A DNA stretch of 64,000 nt, taken from the NCBI GenBank assembly GCA_031285845.1, contig JAITVK010000032.1:62001-126000 (forward strand), written 5' to 3'. A model generated the notes under the pieces. The model saw only the letters and a list, made by a program, of their open reading frames with translations. It did no database searches and was not told where the DNA came from. Source of the stretch: Propionibacteriaceae bacterium. Its GTDB lineage: Bacteria > Actinomycetota > Actinomycetes > Propionibacteriales > Propionibacteriaceae. Below are positions 52,029 through 62,064 of this stretch, piece after piece. Each line of letters begins with the position of its first letter. Position 1 is the stretch's first letter. A program made the translations under genes and the position numbers.

Positions 52029-52166
52029 CTAGACGGTCAGCTCGGAGCGACCCTTGGCCCGACGAGCCGACAAAATGGCTCGCCCGGCCCTCGTACGCAT
52101 CCGCGTACGGAATCCGTGCGTGCGATTACGACGCCGGTTACTCGGCTGATAGGTCCGCTTGCTCAC
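52029..52166 (-). CDS. rpmH: 50S ribosomal protein L34
   Basis: A 45-residue protein reading [19 protein letters not shown] then [17 protein letters not shown], the complete L34 sequence. It starts with GTG at 52166 preceded by GGGAGC. Too short for many gene finders but unmistakable. It heads the minus-strand operon rpmH-rnpA-yidD-yidC-jag-rsmG and lies divergent to dnaA. Confidence 0.97.
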   Translation of the reverse strand: MSKRTYQPSNRRRNRTHGFRTRMRTRAGRAILSARRAKGRSELTV

Positions 52167-52542
52167 AAGAAGCTCCCACATTCATCAATCTATCCTGCTG
52201 GATGTCAGCAGGGGAACCGCCGCCACGAGAGCGACTGTCCAACGATACGCTGCTCACGCAAGTTTAGGCAAGTCACCGATGGCTGACTCAGCCAGCGCCT
52301 GGCCGCCCTCAGCCTCCACTGCCAACCTCGTGCGCCCTCCACGATTGACATCGAGCCACTTATCGACAAACTGACTATGACTGCCGCGTCCACGCGACAC
52401 GCCGAGAAACACAAAACTGATCGCTTCAGGAGTTGAATCTTGCGCCGTACAAGCATTACGGTAGGGGCTGAGTCTCTCGCACTGTCGTCTATCCACACGC
52501 TGTGGATAAGTGTGTGGACACTTATCACCGAGAGGAGTCGCC
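52167..52542. promoter_or_regulatory. rpmH-dnaA divergent region with DnaA boxes
   Basis: Holds the promoters of rpmH and dnaA. Close to dnaA are DnaA-box-like sites CTATCCACA (52489-52497), TGTGGATAA (52501-52509, perfect on the minus strand) and TGTGGACAC (52513-52521), suggesting autoregulation of dnaA or part of the origin. Confidence 0.7.
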
Positions 52543-53916
52543 GTGTCGGAGACTGACTCTCCCCTGGCTTTGAATTCCTTCTGGGATCACCTGCTCGACA
52601 CCATTGATCCGGCCTCTCGCGCGCTGTTGACCTCCTGCCAACCCGATCGGATCGAAGACGGCCGCCTCCACCTGTTCGTTCCCAACGATTTCACCCGGGA
52701 CCGGGTCGAATCACGCCTACGGGACAAGATCGAACAGGCTGCCAGCGACTATTTCGACACCGAGATCCGATTGGTCACCGAAGTCCAAGAAGCCTTGGAT
52801 CGGACACCGTCGGCCACAGTTCGCGCCCCGGCAGCAGTCGAACCAACCCCGGCCCCAGCCGTCAGCTCCCAAGAGCGTGAGCAACAACTCGAACGACTCA
52901 ACCCGAAGTACACTTTCGACACTTTCGTCATCGGTCCATCCAACCGTTTCGCCCACGCCGCAGCCGTCGCCGTGGCTGAGAGTCCCGGCAAGTCCTACAA
53001 CCCCTTGATGATCTACGGCGCCTCCGGATTAGGCAAAACCCATCTGCTTCACGCCATCGGACGCTACATTCACGACTATCACAAGCGTTTGAGAGTCAAG
53101 TACGTCTCCACAGAGGAGATGACCAATGACTTCATCAACGCTATCTCTGACAATCAGACGGCGCATTTTCGAGCGATGTACCGCGAAGTCGACGTCCTGC
53201 TGATCGACGACATCCAGTTTTTGGAGTCCAAGATTCAGACTCAGGAAGAGTTCTTCCACACGTTCAACACGCTCCACAACGCCCAAAAGCAGATCGTGAT
53301 GACCTCCGACCGGCCTCCGAAAATGTTGGAAGCGCTCGAACCGCGACTGCGCTCCCGATTCGAGTGGGGTCTGATCGCCGACATCCAACCGGCCGATTTG
53401 GAGACCAGGATCGCGATTCTGCGGAAAAAGGCGGCCGCCGAACGGTTGTCGGTCTCACCCGAGGTGCTCGAATTCATCGCCACGAAGATTCAGGCGAACA
53501 TTCGAGAGCTCGAGGGCGCGCTCATCCGCGTCACCGCTTTCGCTTCACTCAATGGCCAGCCAGTCAACCTGTCACTGGCTGAGATCGTCTTGCGCGATCT
53601 GATCTCTGACGGCGCTGATCGACTCGTCACCGCCCAGATGATCATGACCAACACCGCCCATTACTTCAACCTCACCATCGACGACTTGACTGGCTCCAAC
53701 CGTACGGCTTCGATCGCGTTGGCGCGCCAAGTCGCGATGTACCTGTGTCGTGACATGACCGAATTGTCGTTACCGAAAATTGGAGCGCTGTTCGGCCGCG
53801 ACCACACCACCGTGATGCACGCTTACCGCAAGATCGCTGACATGATGATCAAAGACCGGGGAGTGTTCACCACCATCTCCGAGATCACTTCTCGTCTGAA
53901 GCAGCAGACCTCGTAA
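52543..53916 (+). CDS. dnaA: Chromosomal replication initiator DnaA
   Basis: A 457-residue initiator: domain I ([16 protein letters not shown]), a short linker of about 30 residues, AAA+ domain with Walker [12 protein letters not shown], Walker [10 protein letters not shown], sensor II region, and a C-terminal DNA-binding domain ([41 protein letters not shown]) that recognises DnaA boxes. The linker is short compared with Streptomyces DnaA. GTG 52543 follows GAGAGGAG at good spacing. It starts replication at the adjacent origin. Confidence 0.98.
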   Translation: MSETDSPLALNSFWDHLLDTIDPASRALLTSCQPDRIEDGRLHLFVPNDFTRDRVESRLRDKIEQAASDYFDTEIRLVTEVQEALDRTPSATVRAPAAVEPTPAPAVSSQEREQQLERLNPKYTFDTFVIGPSNRFAHAAAVAVAESPGKSYNPLMIYGASGLGKTHLLHAIGRYIHDYHKRLRVKYVSTEEMTNDFINAISDNQTAHFRAMYREVDVLLIDDIQFLESKIQTQEEFFHTFNTLHNAQKQIVMTSDRPPKMLEALEPRLRSRFEWGLIADIQPADLETRIAILRKKAAAERLSVSPEVLEFIATKIQANIRELEGALIRVTAFASLNGQPVNLSLAEIVLRDLISDGADRLVTAQMIMTNTAHYFNLTIDDLTGSNRTASIALARQVAMYLCRDMTELSLPKIGALFGRDHTTVMHAYRKIADMMIKDRGVFTTISEITSRLKQQTS

Positions 53917-54408
53917 TCACGGTCGAGGATCATCACCCTCTGGGCCGCAGTGGCCACCACGACTCCACAGTCGCCGCCTTAGCCGCTACCCGATTCTCCT
54001 GTGGATAACTCTGGGGACACCGTGGGGACGACCATCCACAGCCGTCGTACGAGCCTGATCATGCACAACCTATCCACAGAATCCACAGACTTATCCACAG
54101 TAATGACATGACTGAGATTCAGTTCACAGCCGCGTGGAATGACAACTATCCACAGAATCCACAGTGGTGATGACGATGATGAAGTAGATAGAGAACACAA
54201 GCTTCTTCATCAGCGGGCTGTGAATCTGTGGATCGCAGCAGTCGCGGTTCGCGGTCCGATGGGATCCAGCCAACCCAGCCGTCCTCCACCTGCCTTGGTG
54301 AATACGTCACCATAGCGATTTAGAGTATTGTGTGTGTCGCTCTGTCGGCGAGTCACCTCGTCGCGAGTCTTGGTCTGGTGTCAGGCCGACACTGTGAAGG
54401 AGACTGTG
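53917..54408. other. Probable origin of replication (oriC)
   Basis: Intergenic region after dnaA with at least eight DnaA-box-like sites: TGTGGATAA (54000), CCATCCACA (54032), CTATCCACA (54070), GAATCCACA (54079), TTATCCACA (54091, perfect), CTATCCACA (54146), GAATCCACA (54155) and TGTGGATCG (54227). A 19-bp block of two boxes (54070-54088) is duplicated at 54146-54164. An AT-richer stretch (54170-54215) could be the unwinding element. The promoter of the following gene lies at its right end. Confidence 0.85.
54070..54164 (+). repeat. Duplicated DnaA-box pair
   Basis: The 19-bp word from 54070 recurs at 54146, each holding CTATCCACA and GAATCCACA head to tail, 76 bp apart. Confidence 0.85.
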
Positions 54409-55797
54409 ATGACCCAACCCCCTCAATCGGGCCCGACGCCACCCAGTGAAGGCAAGGCTTCGTCCTACCTGCCGAACAGCCTCCCACCAAACCAGATCGC
54501 GCCGATCGAGCCAACGCCAGTCGCAGCGAATCTGAACCCACCGAACACCCTGATGCCGCCAAACCCCGCCCTGACTAATCCAGGACTCGCGGCCTCAATG
54601 GGGGACGCGCCCACGACCGCTCCGGCGAACTCGCCGAGCACCCCGCCGTACGCTGGACCGGTTCCGCCCAGTGGACCAGCCTATGCCGGGCCTCCGATCC
54701 CGCCCAACGCTCAACCGTACCCAGGATCAGTCAACCCGCCTCAACCCCCGGTCAACGCGTATTTCCCGGCCTCGACCCCACCCAAGAAAGCCCGCCCGTG
54801 GTGGGTGTTCGCGGTGGTCGGCGTGGTGATCGTCGCCGTCATCATGGGGATCATGTCTATGCTGCGGAACCCGTCGAACTCTGACGGGAGCCTGGACGAC
54901 GACGATCCAGGCCCAGTGCCCGGGGCTGCGACCAGTGGTAGCCCCGAAGCGGCTGTCCAGGGCTATCTGGAGGCGCTGGCCGCCGGAAAAGCAGCCGACG
55001 CTTTGGCCTACTTCGCCACTCCTGCCGAAGACACGACTTTCCTCACCGACGCGGTTTTGGCCGCTGGCTTGGCTGTCAACCCGATCACGGACATCGCCGT
55101 CCAAGACAACCAACACGACGACACCGAGTCGGCGTGGATTGAGGCGACGTACTCGATCGGTGATCAGTCGGTCAGCGGCATGTTCGAATTGGCTGACCAC
55201 GGCGGATCTTGGCTGTTGGAAGATGATCTGGCGTACGTCGACCTGAATTTCGAATATCGCCAAGGCGTGGGCATGACACTCAACGGGGTCTCGCTGGACA
55301 CTGTCGCCGACCGGTCGAAGATCGAGATTCTGCCAGGGACTTACACGGTGGCGGTGTCGAATCCGTTCCTGACCGTCGATGGCGGGGTGTTCGTGGTCGA
55401 AGAACTCGATCCGTTCTTCGACAATGACATTGCGATCACTCTAGCCTCCGACGCCGCCGCCACGTTGGCGGCTCAAGCGACGGCCGCGCTGGACGCCTGT
55501 CTGCTAGAGAAAGCCTTGCCGAACAGTTGCGGCTTGGGCGGTGGTGAGTTGGAAGGTGGAGCCACCCCCGATCTGAACACGGTGGTGTGGAGCTTCACCT
55601 CAGGCAGCAGTGACTTCTCGACTGCCGACTTCATTTTAGATAGTTATAACCCAACCAAGGCCGATGCGATCATCAACGCCGAGCTGAAGATCGATGTGTC
55701 TGACACCGCTGGCGACTCGTACTCCGGGTCAGAAAGGCTCTCCAAACTCTCGGTCGATTTCGCCGACCCAGCCGCAGTCAGGATCACGATCTTCTGA
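54409..55797 (+). CDS. Proline-rich membrane-anchored protein between dnaA and dnaN
   Basis: A 462-residue protein. Residues 1-125 are Pro/Asn/Ala-rich and cytoplasmic, followed by one membrane helix (WWVFAVVGVVIVAVIMGIMSML) and a 310-residue extracellular part with a possible NTF2-like domain (SPEAAVQGYLEALAAGKAADALAYFATP) and beta-rich repeats (GTYTVAVSNPFLTVDG). Two cysteines (DACLLEKALPNSCGLG) may pair. The form resembles actinobacterial proteins of unknown function linked to the cell envelope. Its place between dnaA and dnaN is unusual: these genes are normally adjacent. RBS AAGGAGA six bases before ATG 54409. Confidence 0.8.
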   Translation: MTQPPQSGPTPPSEGKASSYLPNSLPPNQIAPIEPTPVAANLNPPNTLMPPNPALTNPGLAASMGDAPTTAPANSPSTPPYAGPVPPSGPAYAGPPIPPNAQPYPGSVNPPQPPVNAYFPASTPPKKARPWWVFAVVGVVIVAVIMGIMSMLRNPSNSDGSLDDDDPGPVPGAATSGSPEAAVQGYLEALAAGKAADALAYFATPAEDTTFLTDAVLAAGLAVNPITDIAVQDNQHDDTESAWIEATYSIGDQSVSGMFELADHGGSWLLEDDLAYVDLNFEYRQGVGMTLNGVSLDTVADRSKIEILPGTYTVAVSNPFLTVDGGVFVVEELDPFFDNDIAITLASDAAATLAAQATAALDACLLEKALPNSCGLGGGELEGGATPDLNTVVWSFTSGSSDFSTADFILDSYNPTKADAIINAELKIDVSDTAGDSYSGSERLSKLSVDFADPAAVRITIF

Positions 55798-55944
55798 GGG
55801 GAGCTCCAGGGGGTAGGCTCCAACCCCCGATTCCCAGCCGTCGGCCCACAACCGGTAAGCTCGTGAGCCGTACAATGGTCTGTCCAACTTGGCCGTACGC
55901 GATGGTGTGACAGAATCGTTATGATTCTAGAACAAGGAGTATCC

Positions 55945-57102
55945 ATGAAGATTCAGCTTGACAAGGATGTCTTCGCCGACGCTGTGGCGTGGGCCGCTCG
56001 TAGCCTGCCGTTGCGCCCTAGCTTCCCGATTCTGGCCGGTCTGATGATTCGCGCTGAGGCGGATGTGGTGACAGTGTCGACCTTCGACTACGAGACCTCG
56101 GCTCAAGTCACGATCGCCGCCGATGTCACCACTGGTGGCGTCGCCCTCGTGTCCGGCAAGCTGCTGGCTGACATCACCAAGTCTCTGCCCGCCAAGCCGG
56201 TGACCTTGTCGGCCAGTGAGTCCGAAGTCGAACTGGTCTGCGGTTCGGCGCGCTTCGTACTCCAAACCCTGCCCGTCAACGAGTATCCTGAACTGCCGAC
56301 CATGCCGAAAGCTTCCGGGTGGATCGGTTCAGAAGAGTTCTCGAAAGCCATCTCCCAGGTGGTCGTCGCCGCCGGCCGTGACGAATTGCTGCCCGTTTTC
56401 ACCGGCGTCAAGATCGAATTCGACGGAGAGAACCTGTCCCTGCTGGCGACCGACCGCTACCGGATGGCGCTCAAAGAACTCACCTGGCATCCGTCGGTCA
56501 CCGTGTCAGACACCTCGGTGTTGATTCCCGGCAAAGTGTTGGCCGACGCTGCCAAATCTATGCTGTCTTCGGAGCGGATCACGGTCTCTTTGGCTGACGT
56601 CGCCGCCGGTGAAGGCTTGGTCGGGTTCGAAGCTGAGACCAGTGGTGGTCTGCGTCAGATCACGACCCGCCTGCTGGATGGTGAGTTCCCGAAGCTGCGC
56701 CACCTGATGAACATCCCCAACGATTTGACCGTGCGCACCTCGACCCAAGACCTGATCGCGGCCGTACGACGGGTGGCTTTAGTGGCGGAGAAGAACACGA
56801 GCCTAAAAATGAAGATCGGGACCGACTCAGTCACCCTCGAAGCCGCCCGCGGCGATCAGGCTCAAGCTTCTGAAGCGGTCAGCGCGATGGTCGACCACGG
56901 TGCGGGCGACCCGCCGCTGACCGACGCCGGCTTCAACCCGCATTATCTGCTCGACGCCTTGTCGGTCCTCGACACCCCGTACGTCCACATGGCTTTCACC
57001 GGCTCGGGCAAGCCCTGCCTGATCACGGCTCTGCCGGATCTGGATGGGGAGCCGCTGGACGATTACCGTCACGTCATCATGTTGATGCGCCTGTCGAGCT
57101 AG
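55945..57102 (+). CDS. dnaN: DNA polymerase III beta subunit (sliding clamp)
   Basis: A 385-residue clamp subunit with three repeated domains. It starts MKIQLDKDVFADAVAWAARSLPLRPSFPILAGL and contains ISQVVVAAGRDELLPVFTGVKIEF, LLATDRYRMALKEL and the C-terminal YVHMAFTGSGKPCLITALPD, all conserved. ATG 55945 follows AAGGAG; the frame is open to 55921. It holds the polymerase on DNA and forms an operon with recF and the DciA-like gene. Confidence 0.98.
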   Translation: MKIQLDKDVFADAVAWAARSLPLRPSFPILAGLMIRAEADVVTVSTFDYETSAQVTIAADVTTGGVALVSGKLLADITKSLPAKPVTLSASESEVELVCGSARFVLQTLPVNEYPELPTMPKASGWIGSEEFSKAISQVVVAAGRDELLPVFTGVKIEFDGENLSLLATDRYRMALKELTWHPSVTVSDTSVLIPGKVLADAAKSMLSSERITVSLADVAAGEGLVGFEAETSGGLRQITTRLLDGEFPKLRHLMNIPNDLTVRTSTQDLIAAVRRVALVAEKNTSLKMKIGTDSVTLEAARGDQAQASEAVSAMVDHGAGDPPLTDAGFNPHYLLDALSVLDTPYVHMAFTGSGKPCLITALPDLDGEPLDDYRHVIMLMRLSS

Positions 57103-57113
57103 CCTCCGTCGAC

Positions 57114-58385
57114 GTGTATCTGTCCTATCTGCGCCTGACTGACTTCCGGTCGTACGAGGTGGCTGATCTGGCGCTCAAACCTGGGGTCAGCGTCTTTCTG
57201 GGGCCCAACGGATTCGGCAAGACGAATCTGGTCGAAGCGGTCGAGTTTTTGGCCACACTCGGCTCGCACCGAGTGGCCTCCGATCAGCCGCTGATCAGAG
57301 CCGGTCGTGACGCCGCGACGGTGGCTGGGCGGGTTCAGGCGGGGATCGGCGACGACCGCTCGTTGACGGTCGCGGTCGACATTCGCGCGGGGGCAGCCAA
57401 TCGGGCCCAATTGAATCGTGCGCCCGTACGCCCCAGAGACGTCATCGGCGCGGTCAGGACGGTGGTGTTCGCGCCTGAGGATCTGGCGATCGTTCGCGGT
57501 GACCCGGGTGGACGACGCGCCTTCATCGACGAGCTCATCACCAGCCGTTGGCCACGTCTAGCCGGGGTGCGAGCGGAGTACGATCGAGCGCTCAAACAGA
57601 AGACCGCCTTGTTGAAGGCCATGTCAGGCCGTGGATCGCGTCAGGCCGGAGCTGGTGGGGAAGAGGCGCTTGCCGTGTGGGGTCAGACCATGGCCCACCT
57701 CGGCGCTGAGATCGTGGCGGCTCGACTGCGCACCTTGACCGAACTGGCGCCGCTGGTGGCGGCCGACTATGACGCGATCGCGCCGGTGTCGTCAGCGGCC
57801 AGCGCGGTCTACCACTCGTCGTCGATCCCAGCCGCCACCGTCGCCGAGGTGACGCTGATCGAACAACTTCTGAATGATCAGATGAGCGCTCGGTTGGGCG
57901 ACGAGACGACCCGCGGGGTTTGCCTGGTCGGTCCCCATCGCGACGACATCGTGTTCTCGTTAGGGGATCTGCCGGTCAAAGGCTACGCCAGCCACGGCGA
58001 GGGGTGGTCGTACGCTCTGGCTTTGCGTCTGGCCAGTTTGGAGCTGTTGCACGACGACGGCGTCGAGCCGATCCTGATCCTCGACGACGTCTTCGCCGAA
58101 CTGGACGAGCATCGGCGGGTCCGCGTGGTGGCGGCGATGGAGTCGGTCGAGCAGACGCTGATCACTGCGGCCGTACGACGCGACTTGCCGACGAACCTGA
58201 CAGCCGAGGTCTTCTTGGTGTCCCGGGGCGCCGTTCGGTCGGCGGGGGAGTTGTCCGACCTGTCGGATGGGGTGGAGGTCGATGCTGCCTCCAACGGCGA
58301 AATCGGGCCTGTGAGCGACGAAACTGGGGTGACGGGCATCGACACCCAGCCGACGACTCGTGAGGCCGTGGAGGGGGAGCGATGA
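57114..58385 (+). CDS. recF: DNA replication/repair protein RecF
   Basis: A 423-residue SMC-like ATPase: Walker A LGPNGFGKTNLVEA, signature region and Walker B EPILILDDVFAELDEHRR. It loads RecA at gaps. The last 60-65 residues (SAGELSDLSDGVEVDAASNGE...) go beyond the usual end and are poorly conserved. It starts with GTG eleven bases after dnaN and its end overlaps the DciA-like gene by four bases. Confidence 0.96.
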   Translation: MYLSYLRLTDFRSYEVADLALKPGVSVFLGPNGFGKTNLVEAVEFLATLGSHRVASDQPLIRAGRDAATVAGRVQAGIGDDRSLTVAVDIRAGAANRAQLNRAPVRPRDVIGAVRTVVFAPEDLAIVRGDPGGRRAFIDELITSRWPRLAGVRAEYDRALKQKTALLKAMSGRGSRQAGAGGEEALAVWGQTMAHLGAEIVAARLRTLTELAPLVAADYDAIAPVSSAASAVYHSSSIPAATVAEVTLIEQLLNDQMSARLGDETTRGVCLVGPHRDDIVFSLGDLPVKGYASHGEGWSYALALRLASLELLHDDGVEPILILDDVFAELDEHRRVRVVAAMESVEQTLITAAVRRDLPTNLTAEVFLVSRGAVRSAGELSDLSDGVEVDAASNGEIGPVSDETGVTGIDTQPTTREAVEGER

Positions 58386-58966
58386 CCAGCGAAGACGGCC
58401 TCGCCGACGACCACGGGTTCGACGATCAGCCAGACGCGGCGGAGGGGACGCCCGGAGCGGAAGCTTACGTCAGACCGCATGATCCGACCGGCACCGATGT
58501 GGCTGAGCGGATCGCCGCGGCCGCCAGGGGAGTGGCGCCCGTCAAACGTCGCCGCCGCCGCGCCGGGGTCGAACCCGAGCCGACGGCGTGGTCGTCAGCC
58601 GGACCGTCCAGTCGGGATCCTCAGGCCGCCGGTGTGGTGTTGGATCATGTCCTGACCAGACGCGGCTGGAAGAAGCATGTCTCGGTCGCTTCGCTGATGC
58701 CGCGCTGGGCGGAGTTCGTCGGCGAGGTCAACGCCGCCCACACCGCCCCCGAGAAATGGGAGGCCGGGGTGTTGACTATTCGTACCGAATCCACCACCTG
58801 GGCCACCTCGCTGCGGACCATGGCCCCCCAGATCATCGTCAAGCTGAATGAGATCCTCGGTCCGAAGACGGTGACACGGCTGCAGATCGTCGGCCCGCAG
58901 CCGCCTTCGTGGAAGAAAGGGCCCAGGTCAGTCCCTGGGCGCGGTCCGCGCGACACGTACGGCTGA
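58382..58966 (+). CDS. DciA-like protein (DUF721)
   Basis: A 194-residue protein with a disordered N-terminal half rich in charged residues and Ala and a C-terminal DUF721 domain (VTLDHVLTRRGWKKHVSVASLMPRWAEFVGEVNAAHTAPEKWEAGVLTIRTESTTWATSLRTMAPQIIVKLNEILGPKTVTRLQI style pattern). The family includes DciA, the ancestral loader of the replicative helicase DnaB. Its place right after recF is the normal one in Actinomycetota. gyrB, often next, is not here; a terminator and convergent sugar-transport genes follow. Confidence 0.92.
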   Translation: MTSEDGLADDHGFDDQPDAAEGTPGAEAYVRPHDPTGTDVAERIAAAARGVAPVKRRRRRAGVEPEPTAWSSAGPSSRDPQAAGVVLDHVLTRRGWKKHVSVASLMPRWAEFVGEVNAAHTAPEKWEAGVLTIRTESTTWATSLRTMAPQIIVKLNEILGPKTVTRLQIVGPQPPSWKKGPRSVPGRGPRDTYG

Positions 58967-59111
58967 TCGGGCCCCGAGCCGAGCAGCCGGCGACGCCTAA
59001 TCGCTCAGCGCGCGAAGCCAGCGATCCGACCCGGTCGAGGTGTCGGTGGCTCCGTTCGTACGCTCGCGGCGCGCGCACCGAGCTACGTACGACGCGCTCT
59101 AAGCATGACGA

Positions 59112-59143
59112 AGCCGGGTGGCGATCCCCCTCGACACCCGGCT
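59112..59143. terminator. Stem-loop between DciA-like gene and sugar permease gene
   Basis: 9-bp arms (59112-59120 and 59135-59143, AGCCGGGTG and its complement) with a 14-nt loop, between convergent genes. Confidence 0.6.
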
Positions 59144-59162
59144 CCGTACGACAGTGTGGATT

Positions 59163-60401
59163 TCAGGCCACGGTCGAGCGGCGCTTCGACACCAAGTCCC
59201 AGGTGACCGCCAACAGCAGGATCAGGCCCTTGATCGCCATCTGCCAGTTGGCGTCGACGCTGAGGATCGACAGGCCCATGTTGAGCACGCCCATGATGAG
59301 CGCGCCGACCATCGCCCCAGACACCCGACCGATGCCGCCAGTGACCGCCGTGCCACCGATGAAGCAGGCGGCGATGGCGTCGAGCTCATAGCTCTGACCA
59401 GCGGCGGCCACAGCCGCGCCAGCGCGTGAGGTGGTCACGATCGCGGCGATCGCGGTCAGCAGACCCATGTTGACGAAGATCATGAAGTCGGTCTTGACTG
59501 TGTTGACTCCGGAGAGCAGGGCGGCGTTGCGATTGCCACCCACGGCGTAGATGTGACGACCGAACACTGTGCGCGTCATGACGAAGGCGTACGCCAGAAT
59601 GAGCACGGCCACGATGACCAACAGGATCGGGCTGGAGCCGAGCCCTGTGCCCGACACGCTCATCGACAAGATGAAGGTGACGAAAGCGATCGCCAACGAG
59701 ATGATGACCCAGCGGGTGATGGTCAGCCCCATCGCCTCGACGGGCAGGCCATGTTGGATTTGACGGGCCCTGGTCCTCCAACCGGTGACGATCAGGCCGA
59801 CGATGCCGATGACGCCGATCAGGATGGTGACCGTGTCCAATGACTCGGCGAACGGGCTGCCGGTGGGAATCAGCCAACCCGCGAACGGGTTGGGCAAGAA
59901 GCCGAGGAAGTGAGGCAAGTTGCCGCCGGCGATGGCGTTGAACCCGGCCGGGAATCCGGCCATGGTCCGGGCCGCGATGACCTGGGCCAGGCCGCGGAAG
60001 AGCAGCATGCCAGCCAAGGTGACCACGAACGCCGGGATTTTCACCACGGCGACCCAGAAGCCCTGCCAGGCTCCCATGAGCAGTCCGATGACGATGCCGG
60101 CGACCACCGCGAGGATCCAGTTGAGTTGCCAGGTGTACATCATGTAGCCGATGATCGCGCCGATGAAGGCGACACCGGATCCGACCGACAGGTCGATGTG
60201 TCCGGCGATGATTACCATCAACATGCCGAGTGCGAGGATCAGAACGTACCCGTTCTGTTGGATCAGCGACCAGAGGTTGTCCGGCATGATGAGTTTGCCT
60301 CCGGTGGCGAAGGCGAAGATCAGTACGATGGCGACCAGCGCCAGCATGATCCCGTACTGGCGCAAGTTCTTGCCGAAAATGTCCTTGATAGTGGCGTTCA
60401 T
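59163..60401 (-). CDS. Multiple-sugar ABC transporter permease (CUT2 type)
   Basis: A 412-residue permease with about ten membrane segments. It resembles XylH/MmsB/GguB: GYVLILALGMLMVIIAGHIDLSVGSGVAFIGAIIGYMM and FGRHIYAVGGNRNAALLSGVNTVKTDFMIFVNMG, with the NBD-contacting EAA-like segment between. It imports monosaccharides (xylose or similar) with the ATPase and binding protein encoded upstream; the operon order is binding protein, ATPase, permease. It starts two bases after the ATPase stop. Confidence 0.92.
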   Translation of the reverse strand: MNATIKDIFGKNLRQYGIMLALVAIVLIFAFATGGKLIMPDNLWSLIQQNGYVLILALGMLMVIIAGHIDLSVGSGVAFIGAIIGYMMYTWQLNWILAVVAGIVIGLLMGAWQGFWVAVVKIPAFVVTLAGMLLFRGLAQVIAARTMAGFPAGFNAIAGGNLPHFLGFLPNPFAGWLIPTGSPFAESLDTVTILIGVIGIVGLIVTGWRTRARQIQHGLPVEAMGLTITRWVIISLAIAFVTFILSMSVSGTGLGSSPILLVIVAVLILAYAFVMTRTVFGRHIYAVGGNRNAALLSGVNTVKTDFMIFVNMGLLTAIAAIVTTSRAGAAVAAAGQSYELDAIAACFIGGTAVTGGIGRVSGAMVGALIMGVLNMGLSILSVDANWQMAIKGLILLLAVTWDLVSKRRSTVA

Positions 60402-60403
60402 GC

Positions 60404-61948
60404 TCAGTTGTCCGTTTCTTTCTCCTGTGTCATGAGTTGCATGAGTGATTCCTGGGTGGCTTCTTCGCGGGTCACACAGCCGGTGATGCGACCTTCACAC
60501 AAGGTGTAGATCCGGTCACAGACCCCGATGAGTTCGGGCAGCTCCGAACTGATCATCAGCACAGCCTTGCCGGAGTCGGCCAAGGCGTCGATGATGGTGT
60601 AGATCTCGTACTTCGCTCCGACATCGATTCCTCGGGTCGGCTCGTCGAGGATGAGCAGATCCGGATCGGTGTAGATCCACTTGGCCAAGACCACCTTCTG
60701 CTGGTTGCCGCCGGACAGTTTGCCGACAGCGACCTCGATGGTCGGAGTCTTGATGTTGAGCTCTTGACGGAAGTCGTCGGCCACGGTCGACTCGGCCTCG
60801 GTCTCGATGACCCCCATTTTGGCCAGTTTGGTCAGACCAGCGGAGGTGATGTTCTCTTTGACGGATTGGATCAAATTCAATCCGTAGCGTTTGCGATCCT
60901 CGGTGGCATAGACGATGCCTTGGCCCATGGCTTGGTCGACCGTCCGAGTCTCGACTGGGTGGCCGTCTTTGAGGACGGTGCCGGAGATATTGGTTCCGTA
61001 GGTGCGTCCGAACACGCTCATCGCCAGTTCGGTGCGCCCAGCGCCCATCAGCCCGGCCAGCCCCACGATCTCGCCTCGGCGTACGTTGAGGTTGGCCCGG
61101 TCGACGACTTTGCGTTCGGTGTCGATCGGGTGGTGGACTGTCCAGTCTTTGATGGCGAAGACCTCCTCGCCGATGGTCGAGGTGTGATCTGGGAAGCGAT
61201 GCTCCATCGGGCGTCCGACCATGTCGTGGATGATACGTTCCTGTGAATGGTCGTCGTCGCCTTTCATGTCGATCTGGGAGATCGTGGCGCCGTCGCGGAT
61301 GATGATCGTGGTGTCGGCCACCTGCTCGATCTCGATCAGCTTGTGAGAGATCATGATGCACGTGATGCCTTGGGATTTCAGGTCCATGATCAGTCTGAGC
61401 AGGTTGTCGGAGTCGGTGTCGTTCAACGCCGCGGTCGGCTCGTCCAGGATCAACAGTTTGACGTTTTTCGCCAGCGCTTTGGCGATTTCGACTAGCTGCT
61501 GTTTGCCGACGCCGATGTCAGCCACGCGAGTCTGTGGGTTCTCCGCCAAACCGACTTGCTCGAGGAGTTTCTGGGCTTGCGAGTTAGTCTCGCGCCAGTC
61601 GATGACTCCGGCCGTGGCTCGTTCGTTGCCCAAGAAGATGTTCTCGGCGATCGACAGATACGGGCTGAGCGCCAACTCTTGATGGATGATGACGATGCCG
61701 ACCGCCTCGGAGTCGCGGATGGAGTGGAAGGCGCAGGTCTGCCCGTTGAAGATGATGTCGCCGGTGTACGAGCCGTACGGGTGGACTCCGGACAACACCT
61801 CCATCAGAGTGGATTTTCCTGCCCCGTTCTCGCCGCAGATGGCGTAGATCTCGCCGCGCTTGACGTCGATGTTGACGCTCTTCAGAGCCTTGACACCGGG
61901 AAATTCTTTGGTGATGTCGCGCATCTGGAGGATGTAGTCGTCGCTCAT
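60404..61948 (-). CDS. Multiple-sugar ABC transporter ATPase (two nucleotide-binding domains)
   Basis: A 514-residue protein with two ATPase halves. First: Walker [17 protein letters not shown], signature [13 protein letters not shown], Walker [12 protein letters not shown]. Second: a degenerate Walker A ([11 protein letters not shown]), signature [14 protein letters not shown] and Walker [13 protein letters not shown]. This fused form (MmsA/XylG/RbsA) belongs to CUT2 importers for xylose, ribose and related sugars. The second half's altered Walker A (no Lys) is normal for the family. Confidence 0.95.
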   Translation of the reverse strand: MSDDYILQMRDITKEFPGVKALKSVNIDVKRGEIYAICGENGAGKSTLMEVLSGVHPYGSYTGDIIFNGQTCAFHSIRDSEAVGIVIIHQELALSPYLSIAENIFLGNERATAGVIDWRETNSQAQKLLEQVGLAENPQTRVADIGVGKQQLVEIAKALAKNVKLLILDEPTAALNDTDSDNLLRLIMDLKSQGITCIMISHKLIEIEQVADTTIIIRDGATISQIDMKGDDDHSQERIIHDMVGRPMEHRFPDHTSTIGEEVFAIKDWTVHHPIDTERKVVDRANLNVRRGEIVGLAGLMGAGRTELAMSVFGRTYGTNISGTVLKDGHPVETRTVDQAMGQGIVYATEDRKRYGLNLIQSVKENITSAGLTKLAKMGVIETEAESTVADDFRQELNIKTPTIEVAVGKLSGGNQQKVVLAKWIYTDPDLLILDEPTRGIDVGAKYEIYTIIDALADSGKAVLMISSELPELIGVCDRIYTLCEGRITGCVTREEATQESLMQLMTQEKETDN

Positions 61949-62023
61949 GTTTCACCTATCGGTCATTGAAAGGTTGATGGTTAGTCGTTGATGGTTGGTC
62001 GGCCCACGTGGCCGAGGGGTGGA

Positions 62024-62056
62024 GGTGGTGTGCGGGAACCGGCCCCGCACACCACC
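62024..62056 (-). terminator. Hairpin between binding-protein and ATPase genes
   Basis: Perfect 13-bp arms (62024-62036 and 62044-62056) with a 7-nt loop, just after the binding-protein stop. As in other importer operons it probably makes the binding protein more abundant than the membrane parts, by partial termination or mRNA protection. Confidence 0.7.
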
Positions 62057-62064
62057 CTCACTTG

